This document shows positions 18,034 to 25,118 of a stretch of 50,527 bases of DNA, piece by piece. Location: positions 1 through 50,527 of the forward strand of contig NZ_PGUY01000065.1 of the NCBI RefSeq assembly GCF_002863585.1. The letters are read 5' to 3'. The position numbers were made by a program, and so were the translations under genes. Below the pieces are notes generated by a model that ran no database searches, had not been told where the DNA came from, and was given only the letters and a program-made list of their open reading frames with translations. The DNA is from Peribacillus deserti. Its GTDB lineage: Bacteria > Bacillota > Bacilli > Bacillales > DSM-1321. Numbering within the stretch: position 1 is the stretch's first letter; each line of letters starts with the position of its first letter.

Positions 18034-18309
18034 GCGATGAAGAGAAGAGTAATTAAGCATGTATTATACAAAGAGAGCTCCGGTAGGTGAAAAGGAGCAA
18101 TAGTCGGCTTAATGAAAAAAGTCTCGGAGTATCTTACTAAGCTAATGTAATATTAGGGATTGTAAGACGGGTTATCCCGTTATAGAGATAGGGTATGTAT
18201 GTTTATACCCATAGAGGCTGATATGGTGACGTATCAGCAAACTGAGGTGGTACCGCGAAGACACAGCTCTCGCCCTCAAGATCGATGCATCTTGGGGAGA
18301 GGGCTTTTA
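18034..18309 (+). promoter_or_regulatory. Orphan T-box leader
   Basis: All parts of a T-box are present: stem I opening GCGATGAAGAGAAGAGTAA, AGAGAGCTCCGGTAGGTGAA, the T-box sequence GAGGTGGTACCGCG (18244-18257), and a terminator (GCCCTC with GAGGGC, then CTTTTATT, 18272-18309). Aligned to the leader at 13854, the specifier region reads GAAAAAAGT, so the codon is probably AAA (Lys). No synthetase, biosynthetic or transporter gene follows. Repeat copy B begins 25 bases after the terminator, and the next gene is an acetyltransferase 560 bases away. The regulated gene seems to have been lost. Confidence 0.88.
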
Positions 18310-18333
18310 TTATTTTCTGTTTTCGTAAACTAT

Positions 18334-18680
18334 GTTGCTGTTGAACAAGAGGTTGATTTCCGCTTCAGGATGCTCGCTTTCCGCGGGGCGGGCGGTGAGC
18401 CTCCTCGTCTTCGCCTGCGGGGTCTCACCTGATCTAAAAGCGGAGGACGGTGCTTTTCAAGATAAGATCCATCCAAAAGCTGAGTGATGATCATTTTAAG
18501 TAGAGGCAAAACGCTAAAAGAAAAGCAGACACCTGACAGGCATAAGACGAGCGGCAGTAAAAGGCCGATTTTGCCTTTTAATGGCGATTGGCTAGACCCG
18601 CGGTGTCAGTCCGGAGCTGGACAATACCCGCTGCTCCAGCAGGAGTCTCGCACCTTACGCTCCAATCAACCTATTTAACA
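18334..18680. repeat. Dispersed palindromic repeat, copy B (inverted)
   Basis: This is the reverse complement of copy A over its whole length, with about 80 per cent identity by eye. It starts GTTGCTGTTGAACAAGAGG, which mirrors the end of copy A, and contains GGGGTCTCACCTG, AGCGGAGGACGGTGCTTTTC and GTCAGTCCGGAGCTGGAC, then ends CTCCAATCAACC. The TTGATT...AATCAA ends are inverted repeats. It also shows the segment ACAATACCCGCTGCTCC that lies left of the window start in copy A. Confidence 0.8.
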
Positions 18681-18766
18681 ATGGGGTGATGTAACAAAAA
18701 TTATTAAAAAACAACAATCTTTTTGAATAGAGCCTTATTATTACTAAAATAAGGGCTGTATTATAT

Positions 18767-18812
18767 TTCATTGTTGATTTTTGCAAACGAGTGGATTGAA
18801 CGGATATACAGA
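18767..18812. repeat. Short end fragment of the dispersed repeat
   Basis: TCATTGTTGATTTTTGCA followed by a TGGATTGAACGGATATA-like stretch matches the left end of copy C at 21640. Only about 45 bases are kept, so this is a solo end or deletion derivative. Confidence 0.5.
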
Positions 18813-18872
18813 GCTGCAATCAGCTAGAACAATTAACAAAGCCAAATTAAAAGGTAACGGAAGGTGAAGGTT

Positions 18873-19457
18873 GTGTCTCAAAATCCCTTATTAATAGAAA
18901 TTCCGACGAATTTTGAAACAGAAAGATTACTCCTTAGAGCTCCAAGGCTACATGGAGACGGAGCGACTGTTAACAAAGCAATCAGGGCGTCTTATCATGA
19001 ATTAAAAAAGTGGCTGCCTTTTGCACAGACTCTTCCTGAGATTGAAGAGACGGAAATCAATTTAAGGGAGGCTCACATCAACTTTTTAAAAAGAGAAAGC
19101 CTGCGCTTTCTGATCTTTCATAAAGAGACACAGAACTTCATTGGTTCAACAGGTTTTCACAATATTGACTGGGACATTCCTAAGTGTGAAATAGGATACT
19201 GGCTTGATACAAGGCATAGCGGCAAAGGATATATGACGGAAGCGATTAAGGAATTAACCCGATTTGCCATGAATCAACTCAAATGTAAACGGGTAGAAAT
19301 CCGGTGTGAATCTGAAAACCTAAAAAGCAGGTCTATCCCAGAAAAATTAGGATATACCTTAGAAGGAATCCTTAGGAATGATGACTTGTCCGCAGACAAA
19401 AAAAAGCTGACAGACACTTGCATATATGCCATCACTGATAGTGATATGCGAGATTAG
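18873..19457 (+). CDS. GNAT N-acetyltransferase, RimJ/RimL type, 194 aa
   Basis: The family signatures are FETERLLLRAP at the N terminus, IGSTGFHNIDW, CEIGYWLDTRHSGKGYMTEA (the acetyl-CoA binding loop), and RVEIRCESENLKSRSIPEKLGYTLEGILRND at the end. RimL-type enzymes acetylate ribosomal proteins or small amines; the target here is unknown. I place the start at GTG 18873, 8 bases after GGAAGG; GTG 18864 overlaps that site. It is alone between repeat debris and a broken ABM gene. Confidence 0.87.
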   Translation: MSQNPLLIEIPTNFETERLLLRAPRLHGDGATVNKAIRASYHELKKWLPFAQTLPEIEETEINLREAHINFLKRESLRFLIFHKETQNFIGSTGFHNIDWDIPKCEIGYWLDTRHSGKGYMTEAIKELTRFAMNQLKCKRVEIRCESENLKSRSIPEKLGYTLEGILRNDDLSADKKKLTDTCIYAITDSDMRD

Positions 19458-19813
19458 CAGCAGCCGGCAAGAAGGAAGTTCATTCTACTTGCTGAACGAT
19501 TTTATTGAAGGGGTCGGCTGTCATCAGATGAGTGTGGTACAGGTTCCTGCCTGACTTCAGCGTTAGCATTGGGCCGTTAAAAAGAATTGCAAGAAAAGAA
19601 TTGAATCAGAAGAAAAGAATTGTAACGTATACGATCGTGCTAACAAGGAAATAGGGTGCCACAGCACAATTCGTTTTAAAATCGCGTTTCATTTGCGTAT
19701 CGTGTTGATTGGGTGAAGTAAGGGTGAACAGAATCCCATCACAGGGCGATCCCGCATAAGATTAGTTTTTTAGATTCATCTTGCAGCCGAGCTAAGTTAA
19801 ATGGGGAGAGTGA
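19458..19813. other. Intergenic region with short AAAAGAATTG repeats
   Basis: No gene is supported. Around 19580-19625 a motif close to AAAAGAATTG occurs four times within 45 bases. The rest looks like mixed remnant sequence without a frame I can defend. Confidence 0.4.
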
Positions 19814-20146
19814 ATGAAATTGAGTGGAATAACAAAAACTCCGGCACCGCCCTACTATGCTGTGATCTTTGCCTCCCAAAGGACCCTTGGTGACAAAGGG
19901 TATGGGAAAATGGCTGAAACAATGGTGGAGCTGGCATTTCAGCAAAAGGGTTTTTTAGGGGTAGAGAGTGCACGGGATGAGGGGCTTGGGATTACGGTTT
20001 CATATTGGGAAAGCTTAGAGGCCATTAAGAGCTGGAAAGAACATTCCCTCCATAAAGTGGCGCAGGAATGAGGGAAAAAGGAATGGTATAGGAATTTTGC
20101 ACTGAGAATATGCAAAGTAGAAAGAGACAGCTTTTTCGAACTTTAG
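19814..20146 (+). pseudogene. Antibiotic biosynthesis monooxygenase (ABM) family protein with an in-frame TGA
   Basis: The frame from ATG 19814 (behind GGGGAGAG) reads YYAVIFASQRTLGDKGYGKM, QQKGFLGVESARDEGLGITVSYWESLEAIKSWKEH and HKVAQE, then TGA at 20069-20071. It continues in the same frame as GKKEWYRNFALRICKVERDSFFEL to TAG at 20144. The post-stop part is the normal C-terminal end of this heme-degrading-monooxygenase-like family (WY...R...VER). So the gene has a single nonsense codon near residue 86 of 110. The product may still be made as a truncated ferredoxin-like fold lacking its last strand. Confidence 0.75.
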
Positions 20147-20496
20147 CTGACGCGTTACAGACTGGACACCCATGTAAAACCGCGGCTAACTCTTTTGAAA
20201 TTAATGCTTCACCATAATGTTGTATTGCATCATTAGGCTTAGCTCATTATTAATACCTCAATAAAGGGGAATGTGATGGAACAGGCCTGAGTTAGATAAA
20301 GGTGTACTATACCCCATTCGGACCAGACTCCAATATAAGTTGCATTTTGGACAAACAGCCTTCTAAGCTATAGAATAAGGAATGTTACGTAAATATACCC
20401 TAGAATTTACCGCGTGTGCTGAAAGGATTGCACTATTTAAACTAATGGGAGTGATTCGTATATCATTTTATTCTACTAAAAAAGGAGATTATAGTA
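20147..20496. other. Intergenic region, nothing recognised
   Basis: About 350 bases lie between the ABM remnant and the RsbR-like gene. I see no frame, hairpin or repeat I can support. It must contain the promoter of the RsbR-like gene near its right end. Confidence 0.4.
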
Positions 20497-21516
20497 TTGG
20501 ATTCACGTTCAGAAATTAACGTAGGCGGCTTGTCTTTTAAATGGGAATTAGAAAAAGGCAGATTTCTTTTTGAAGAACAGGATTCGGTTTTATTTTGGAT
20601 ATCATCCGCTATGAGGTCATTCTTTGATACCATCGAAGAGATTTCAGGTGAGGAAGCCTCTAGTCTGGTATTTGAAGCGACCGGATTTCGCCAGGGATTA
20701 TTGGTAGGGGAATACTTCGAGCAGATGAAGGAAGTAAGCATTGCTGAAGCGGCAGAAATGATTACCAACACCTATGCTTCTGCAGGCTGGGGCCGTACTG
20801 TTATAAGAAGTTTAAACATCAAAAACAAAACCCTTACCGCTCTTATCAAAGATAGCTGGGAATATAAGATTAATGTGGCGCAAGGAAAGAAAACGGGTGG
20901 AAACTTTCTTCCGGCACATTACGCAGGCATATTCTCAGGACTTTTCGGCGAAAACATGTGGTACAAAGTGAATCATTATCAGATAGAAGGAAATGAATAT
21001 ACGGAAATTGAATATTTTCCTTCTTCCATTACGGTATCCAAGAACATTCATGAATTATCAAGAAGAAAAGAGTCTGAACAAATTCAGCAATTAGAGAAGG
21101 TTGTTCAAGAAAAAACAAAAGAATTACAAGATCTCGTCAAGGAACTGTCTTCACCTATTATCCCTGTCCTTGAAGGGATTGTGGTGGTTCCATTACTGGG
21201 AAAATACGATGAGGAACGTTCAGAGGAACTCGTGGTCAGAACGCTGAAAAACTTGCCTTCATATAAAGCTAATTATCTGATATTGGATTTAACAGGTTTA
21301 AATAAGGATATCAGCAATCATACAGCAAGTCTTCTTGAAAAAATCGGCTCTGCTGCATCACTGATCGGTACTGAAACGATTCTGGTTGGAATATCATCTG
21401 AATTGAGCATACTTATTTCTCAGTCTTCCATTAACTTATCTAAGTTTGACTGTTTTCAGACGTTACAGCATGGTATTTTATTTGCCATGGCGCAGATGGG
21501 AAGAAAGATTATATAA
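20497..21516 (+). CDS. RsbR-like STAS domain protein with V4R-like N-terminal domain, 339 aa
   Basis: Layout: an N-terminal sensory domain (about 1-180), a coiled coil (about 185-222, ESEQIQQLEKVVQEKTKELQ), and a C-terminal STAS domain (about 225-339) entered by the typical SSPIIPVLEGIVVVPLLG. The N-terminal part, with FRQGLLVGEYFEQM and IFSGLFGENMWYKVNHYQIEGNE, resembles 4-vinyl-reductase (V4R) ligand-binding domains, but that is inferred. Such proteins are stressosome-type regulators of sigma-B. The STAS phosphorylation loop is non-canonical (DISNHTASLL instead of DTxVANHLL). The start is TTG 20497 with AAAGGAG upstream, and a terminator follows. No rsbS or rsbT partner is in the window. 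Confidence 0.75.
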   Translation: MDSRSEINVGGLSFKWELEKGRFLFEEQDSVLFWISSAMRSFFDTIEEISGEEASSLVFEATGFRQGLLVGEYFEQMKEVSIAEAAEMITNTYASAGWGRTVIRSLNIKNKTLTALIKDSWEYKINVAQGKKTGGNFLPAHYAGIFSGLFGENMWYKVNHYQIEGNEYTEIEYFPSSITVSKNIHELSRRKESEQIQQLEKVVQEKTKELQDLVKELSSPIIPVLEGIVVVPLLGKYDEERSEELVVRTLKNLPSYKANYLILDLTGLNKDISNHTASLLEKIGSAASLIGTETILVGISSELSILISQSSINLSKFDCFQTLQHGILFAMAQMGRKII

Positions 21517-21585
21517 CCTTTAAAGACGTTCGATTGGAAAACTGGAATAGTGGACTTGTTTTTCTGAAAGGACATTGATCGGGTT

Positions 21586-21619
21586 AAGCTGCCTTATACT
21601 AAGGGCAGCTTTCTTTTTT
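21586..21619 (+). terminator. Terminator of the RsbR-like gene
   Basis: AAGCTGCC (21586-21593) pairs with GGCAGCTT (604-611 of the same kilobase), followed by TCTTTTTTG. Confidence 0.8.
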
Positions 21620-21640
21620 GAAATGGCTATGTTAAAGGTC

Positions 21641-22050
21641 ATTGTTGATTTTTGCACGATGTTGATTGGAACGGATATGCGAGACTCCTGCGGGAAAAGT
21701 GGGTATTGTCCAGCTCCGGACTGACACCTTCGGTCATAAGCCAATCGCCATCAAAAGGCAAAAGCGGCCTTTTTCTGTCGCTCATCTTATGCCTGGCTAA
21801 CGCATAAGGGCGACTAAGCTTCTGTCTTCACTGTCGCTTGCCAATCAGCAAGTCTTCTTTATCAGGTGTCTGACTTTCTCTTAGATGTGGCTTTTAACCA
21901 GACTCTTCACCACAGTTCTTATAAAAGAACTACCTTGAAAGTCACCGTCCTGCGCCTTTCTATCAAGGGAGACCCCACAGGCGTCAACGACGAGGAGGCT
22001 CCCGGACCGCCCCTAAGGTCCGCGAGTGCCTGCTAGCTGCAATCAACAGC
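21641..22050. repeat. Dispersed palindromic repeat, copy C (long form)
   Basis: Same orientation as copy A, starting ATTGTTGATTTTTGCACGA and ending AGCTGCAATCAACAG. It shares AGCTCCGGACTGACACC, AAAAGGC blocks, TCACCGTCCTGCGCC and GGGAGACCCCACAGGCG with A and B. It differs by about 65 extra bases after CTTATGCC, which include the small palindrome CTTATGCCTGGCTAACGCAT and GCGACTAAGC...GTCGCTTG. It separates the RsbR-like gene from the broken glyoxalase. Confidence 0.8.
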
Positions 22051-22142
22051 CATGTTTAACAGAGCTTTTGGAATAAGAAGAAGGATTGTCAAAAATAAAA
22101 GCGAATATTTTTATAGTGTTTTATATCTTGGAGGTGAATGCT

Positions 22143-22496
22143 TTGACCAGTCCTATTCTAAATCAAATCGGTACGGTGTTTATTCCAGTAAGCAATATTG
22201 AACAGGCAAGAAAATGGTATTGTGAGCTGTTAGGTCTTTAGCCAATTGGCGATATCCAGTTTGGTCACATTTATGTCATGCCTATGACTGGAACGGGAAT
22301 TGTCCTCGACAGCAAAATATATTCAAAAGAAAATATATTAAAAACTCCTTTATTTCATTTCAACACGGGAGATATTGAACAATCCTATGAATATATGAAG
22401 GAAAAGAAAGTGGATATACTTACAGAAATTGAATATGGCCACTATTTTAATTTCAGAGATCCAGATGGTAATCACTTGATGATCTGCCAATGTTGA
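22143..22496 (+). pseudogene. Glyoxalase/bleomycin resistance family protein with an in-frame TAG
   Basis: From TTG 22143, 6 bases after GGAGGTG, one frame of 117 codons reads a VOC-superfamily domain: IGTVFIPVSNIEQARKWYCELLGL, a TAG stop at 22239-22241, then PIGDIQFGHIYVMPMTGTG, LFHFNTGDIEQSYEYMKEK and NFRDPDGNHLMICQ. The ARKWYxxLLG and FRDPDGNxL signatures are classic. The stop lies between GL and PIGD, where a single base change from many codons would do. The gene is therefore inactivated, unless translation resumes at ATG 22278. Confidence 0.82.
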
Positions 22497-22519
22497 TTGC
22501 TTTATAAGGGGGGGATAAT

Positions 22520-23014
22520 TTGCCTGTTATTCATACGGAACGGTTGCTGATGATTACCCTTACAGTAGAAATGATTGTAGCTGTATTAAAAGGGAAAGAA
22601 GAAATGGAACGTGTGATTCCCTATAGAACATCAGAAGAATGGCCTTTAGATGTTTATAAGCAATTTTTTCCTTATAAGATTGAGAGATTTACTAAATATC
22701 CTCACGAAAACACCTGGGAAGGGATGATCATACATAAAAACCAACAATTGGTGATAGGGGATATGGGCTTTAAGGGAGGGCCTGATAAAGACCAGATCAT
22801 TCATCTAGGTTATAGCATTGTTCCCGGTTTTCGAGGCCATGGTTTTGCGACTGAGATGGGTAAAGCCATCATAGAGTGGGGGTTATCCCAGCCCAATGTC
22901 AAAGAAGCAGTGGCCACGTGTAATACAGACAATGAAGCGTCAAAACGGGTTTTGGAGAAAATCGGTTTTAAGGTGTTTAAGAATACGAGGGAAAAGATTC
23001 ATTGGCACTATTAA
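22520..23014 (+). CDS. GNAT N-acetyltransferase, RimL type, 164 aa
   Basis: Acetyltransferase fold with HTERLLMITLT at the start, QLVIGDMGFKGGP in strand 4, HLGYSIVPGFRGHGFATEMGKA as the acetyl-CoA loop, and CNTDNEASKRVLEKIGFKVFK as motif B. Length is normal for compact RimL-like proteins. The start is TTG 22520 behind AAGGGGGGGA. It follows the glyoxalase remnant by 24 bases and was probably in its operon. A strong terminator follows at 23094. Confidence 0.87.
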   Translation: MPVIHTERLLMITLTVEMIVAVLKGKEEMERVIPYRTSEEWPLDVYKQFFPYKIERFTKYPHENTWEGMIIHKNQQLVIGDMGFKGGPDKDQIIHLGYSIVPGFRGHGFATEMGKAIIEWGLSQPNVKEAVATCNTDNEASKRVLEKIGFKVFKNTREKIHWHY

Positions 23015-23093
23015 AGCTGAGATGCAGGCAATCGTGATTTCCATAACCGCAGGATTTGGACCGCCGGCTTTATAGTATACTGCATTCAAAAAA

Positions 23094-23128
23094 AGAGAGC
23101 TGCAAGGTAATAGATGCAGCTCTCTTCT
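23094..23128. terminator. Bidirectional terminator
   Basis: Perfect 11-bp arms AGAGAGCTGCA / TGCAGCTCTCT (23094-23104, 23115-23125), followed by TCTTAT and preceded by an A-run. It sits between the convergent GNAT and azoreductase genes. Confidence 0.85.
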
Positions 23129-23140
23129 TATATTTAAGGA

Positions 23141-23767
23141 TTAAAACGAATTTGCAGCAGTCGCAGCTTGTTTTAGTCCTTCTTCAATAATTGTTTCTGA
23201 ACGATCCGGGAATTGATTATGTCCTTCAATAACGATTGTTGTAGTATCTGTTACTCCCCAGAAGCCTAACACGGCGTTAACATAATTCAATGACATCTCT
23301 ACACTCTGGGCAGGACCTTCTGAGTAAACTCCGCCTCGTGCATTCAATAAGGCGATTTTTTTATCCGTTACTAAACCAACCGGACCCTCTGCTGTATAAC
23401 GGAACGTCTTGCCTGCTTGTCCAAGATAATCTAAGTATGTATGCAGTACAGCAGGAACCGTGAAGTTCCAAAGCGGGAACGCAAATACAACTTTATCCGC
23501 TTCCAGGAATTGATCTAAATACGAATTAACTGTGTTTGTAGCAGCTTGTTCTTCAGTATTTAACTCCATACCTTTTGATAATTTGAACATTCCATTGATA
23601 TGATCAATACCATAGTATGGCAGATTTTCTTTGAATAAATCCAACTCAACGATCGTATCATCTGGATGAGATTCTTTATAACTTTCAAGGAAAGTATGGT
23701 AAAGCTTAACGCTTACTGCTTGCTCGATAGGTCTTGAATTAGCCTTGATAAATAAAACTTTAGACAT
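23141..23767 (-). CDS. azoR: FMN-dependent NADH-azoreductase (AzoR-like), 208 aa
   Basis: Flavodoxin-fold NAD(P)H:quinone/azo oxidoreductase using FMN, a cytosolic homodimer in the family. The opening MSKVLFIKANSRPIEQAVSVKLY carries the FMN phosphate loop. FAFPLWNFTVPAVLHTYLDYLGQAGKTF is the diagnostic active-site segment, and LLNARGGVYSEGP follows it. I chose the ATG at 23767 because GGAGGT lies 9 bases before it; a longer frame to 23806 has none. Upstream is a perfect 15-bp palindrome, CAACTATTATAGTTG, and a half-site shared with the marR-ALDH region, so the MarR at 24414 probably represses it. Quinone or electrophile stress is the expected signal. Confidence 0.88.
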   Translation of the reverse strand: MSKVLFIKANSRPIEQAVSVKLYHTFLESYKESHPDDTIVELDLFKENLPYYGIDHINGMFKLSKGMELNTEEQAATNTVNSYLDQFLEADKVVFAFPLWNFTVPAVLHTYLDYLGQAGKTFRYTAEGPVGLVTDKKIALLNARGGVYSEGPAQSVEMSLNYVNAVLGFWGVTDTTTIVIEGHNQFPDRSETIIEEGLKQAATAANSF

Positions 23768-23803
23768 GCTGATCTTTACCTCCATGTTGAGATGTTGTTG
23801 TAG

Positions 23804-23866
23804 CAACTATTATAGTTGTTTATATATTTTTTGTATTAGAAACCTTGCTGATAGTTGCTATAGATA
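23804..23866. promoter_or_regulatory. Putative MarR operators upstream of azoR
   Basis: CAACTATTATAGTTG at 23804-23818 is a perfect palindrome 37 bases upstream of the azoR start. GTTGCTATA at 23854-23862 is a half-site identical to sites at 24882 and, inverted, 25046. Both lie where a repressor would cover the azoR promoter. Confidence 0.6.
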
Positions 23867-23867
23867 C

Positions 23868-24192
23868 TAATACGTTTCAAGTATAATCATGTAAAAATAT
23901 CCTGTCAACAAAATGTTTAGCTGGTAAAAATGAAAGGGAGGTCGAAACGAGAAGCGTCCAGCTGCGGAAGTACATAGTTTTCCTTTGGATAAGTGAAGCA
24001 GTAAATATTGGACTGGAATCAGTTTTATTATGAATCTAACCGTCTTTTATGGCCGCGGCCAAACCAGCCAACTGCTCAATATAAACATCAATTCCATATG
24101 ATATTCTCCTCATATAATGATCCCTGAAGAAGACGGTTGATCAGATATATGGATTAGTTTGACAAATGATATTTTATTTACATATAATTCAT
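23868..24192. other. Intergenic region with a short minus-strand coding remnant
   Basis: No intact gene is seen. On the minus strand near 24035-24110 a 25-codon frame, MRRISYGIDVYIEQLAGLAA then AIKDG, looks protein-like but has no partner sequence. It may be the trace of a deleted gene. Confidence 0.3.
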
Positions 24193-24330
24193 TATGTCCA
24201 GCTGTGAACTGACATCTTTGGTCATAAGCAAATCTCCGTCAAAAGGCAGGACTGGCCTTTCGGTGCTGATTTTCTTTTACCTTACCGGTGTCTCTCTTTC
24301 AAGAAAGACTCAAAGGGTTTAATGGCAGAG
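24193..24330. repeat. Dispersed palindromic repeat, degenerate partial copy D
   Basis: Aligns with the left half of copy A: TCCAGCTGTGAACTGACATC, TTTGGTCATAAGCAAATC, CAAAAGGCAGGACTGGCC and the GGTGTCTCTCTTTC end. The right half, with the GGGAGACCCCACAGG block, is missing. It lies just upstream of the marR gene. Confidence 0.65.
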
Positions 24331-24413
24331 TTTAATATCCTGTCTGTAATGAGTAGATTTTGGAAAAGCATGTTCTCCACTTTTTTGGACAGCAGCTTTT
24401 GGAGGTGAGTCCA

Positions 24414-24839
24414 TTGAAATTATCTTGGGGAGATTATATAAGCATAGCTATCCATCAAACCGATCTGACATTAACAAGTTATATTAAAAATAAATTAGCT
24501 CCTTTTAATCTAGCCCCTGAACAAAATTTGATTTTAATGCTTCTCTGGGAACGTGATGGCTTAGCTCAAAATGATATCGCTGAAAAACTGGATAAAGATA
24601 AAACCAATATTGCTCGTATGGTCTTGAATTTGGAGAAGAAGGGTTTTATAAAAAGAACCATCAGCCAGTACGACCGGCGGTCATTAATTGTGAAACTTAC
24701 TCAAGAAGGAAAGGCACTGGGGGATAAAATCATTCCGCTTACAGAAGAATTCAATCAGCTGGTCACCAAGGGAATTACTGAAAAAGAAATTGAGGAATTA
24801 GGGAGAATCCTTACAAAGATGCGGATGAATGTCCAATAA
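24414..24839 (+). CDS. MarR family transcriptional regulator, 141 aa
   Basis: Winged-helix MarR dimer. The DNA-binding part is APEQNLILMLLWERDGLAQNDIAEKLDKDKTNIARMV (about residues 33-70), then LEKKGFIKRTISQYDRRSLIVKLTQEG, which is the wing with the conserved D-x-R-[RS] signature. I place the start at TTG 24414, 6 bases after GGAGGTG; a longer frame to 24360 has no ribosome binding site. It lies between azoR (minus strand) and the aldehyde dehydrogenase, and palindromes with GTTGCTATA flank all three transcription units, which suggests that it represses them and probably responds to phenolic or quinone compounds. No redox Cys is seen in the sequence. Confidence 0.88.
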   Translation: MKLSWGDYISIAIHQTDLTLTSYIKNKLAPFNLAPEQNLILMLLWERDGLAQNDIAEKLDKDKTNIARMVLNLEKKGFIKRTISQYDRRSLIVKLTQEGKALGDKIIPLTEEFNQLVTKGITEKEIEELGRILTKMRMNVQ

Positions 24840-24881
24840 ACAGTAAGGATTTTTAGGGGTATTAATTTACGAGGCATTAAA

Positions 24882-24908
24882 GTTGCTATAACAACCATTG
24901 TGTTATAG
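24882..24908. promoter_or_regulatory. Putative MarR operator downstream of marR
   Basis: GTTGCTATAACAAC (24882-24895) fits GTTG-N-TATA-N-CAAC and overlaps an inverted repeat CTATAACA / TGTTATAG (24886-24893 and 24901-24908, loop 7). Confidence 0.6.
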
Positions 24909-25040
24909 GATTTAAATGTGGGCGACATCCATTTATATTTCGGTGAATAGACTACTTGGGGGAATTTGATGGCAAATAAAATGATCCTGTTTGATTTTAT
25001 ATACTCACATCTGTTCTAAGTTGCAGTAGTTTAACTAATA

Positions 25041-25054
25041 GTTGATATAGCAAC
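25041..25054. promoter_or_regulatory. Putative MarR operator upstream of the aldehyde dehydrogenase
   Basis: GTTGATATAGCAAC fits the same GTTG-N-TATA-N-CAAC pattern, 64 bases before the dehydrogenase start, in the expected promoter region. Confidence 0.6.
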
Positions 25055-25118
25055 ATTGTTAATTCAACATATACACTAAGATAAGCACTAATTGCTTTTA
25101 AAAAAGGGGAGTTTTTTT

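Noticed and set aside
24035-24110. 25-codon minus-strand frame as a small protein
   Set aside because: Too short and without a clear ribosome binding site; treated as a possible remnant only.
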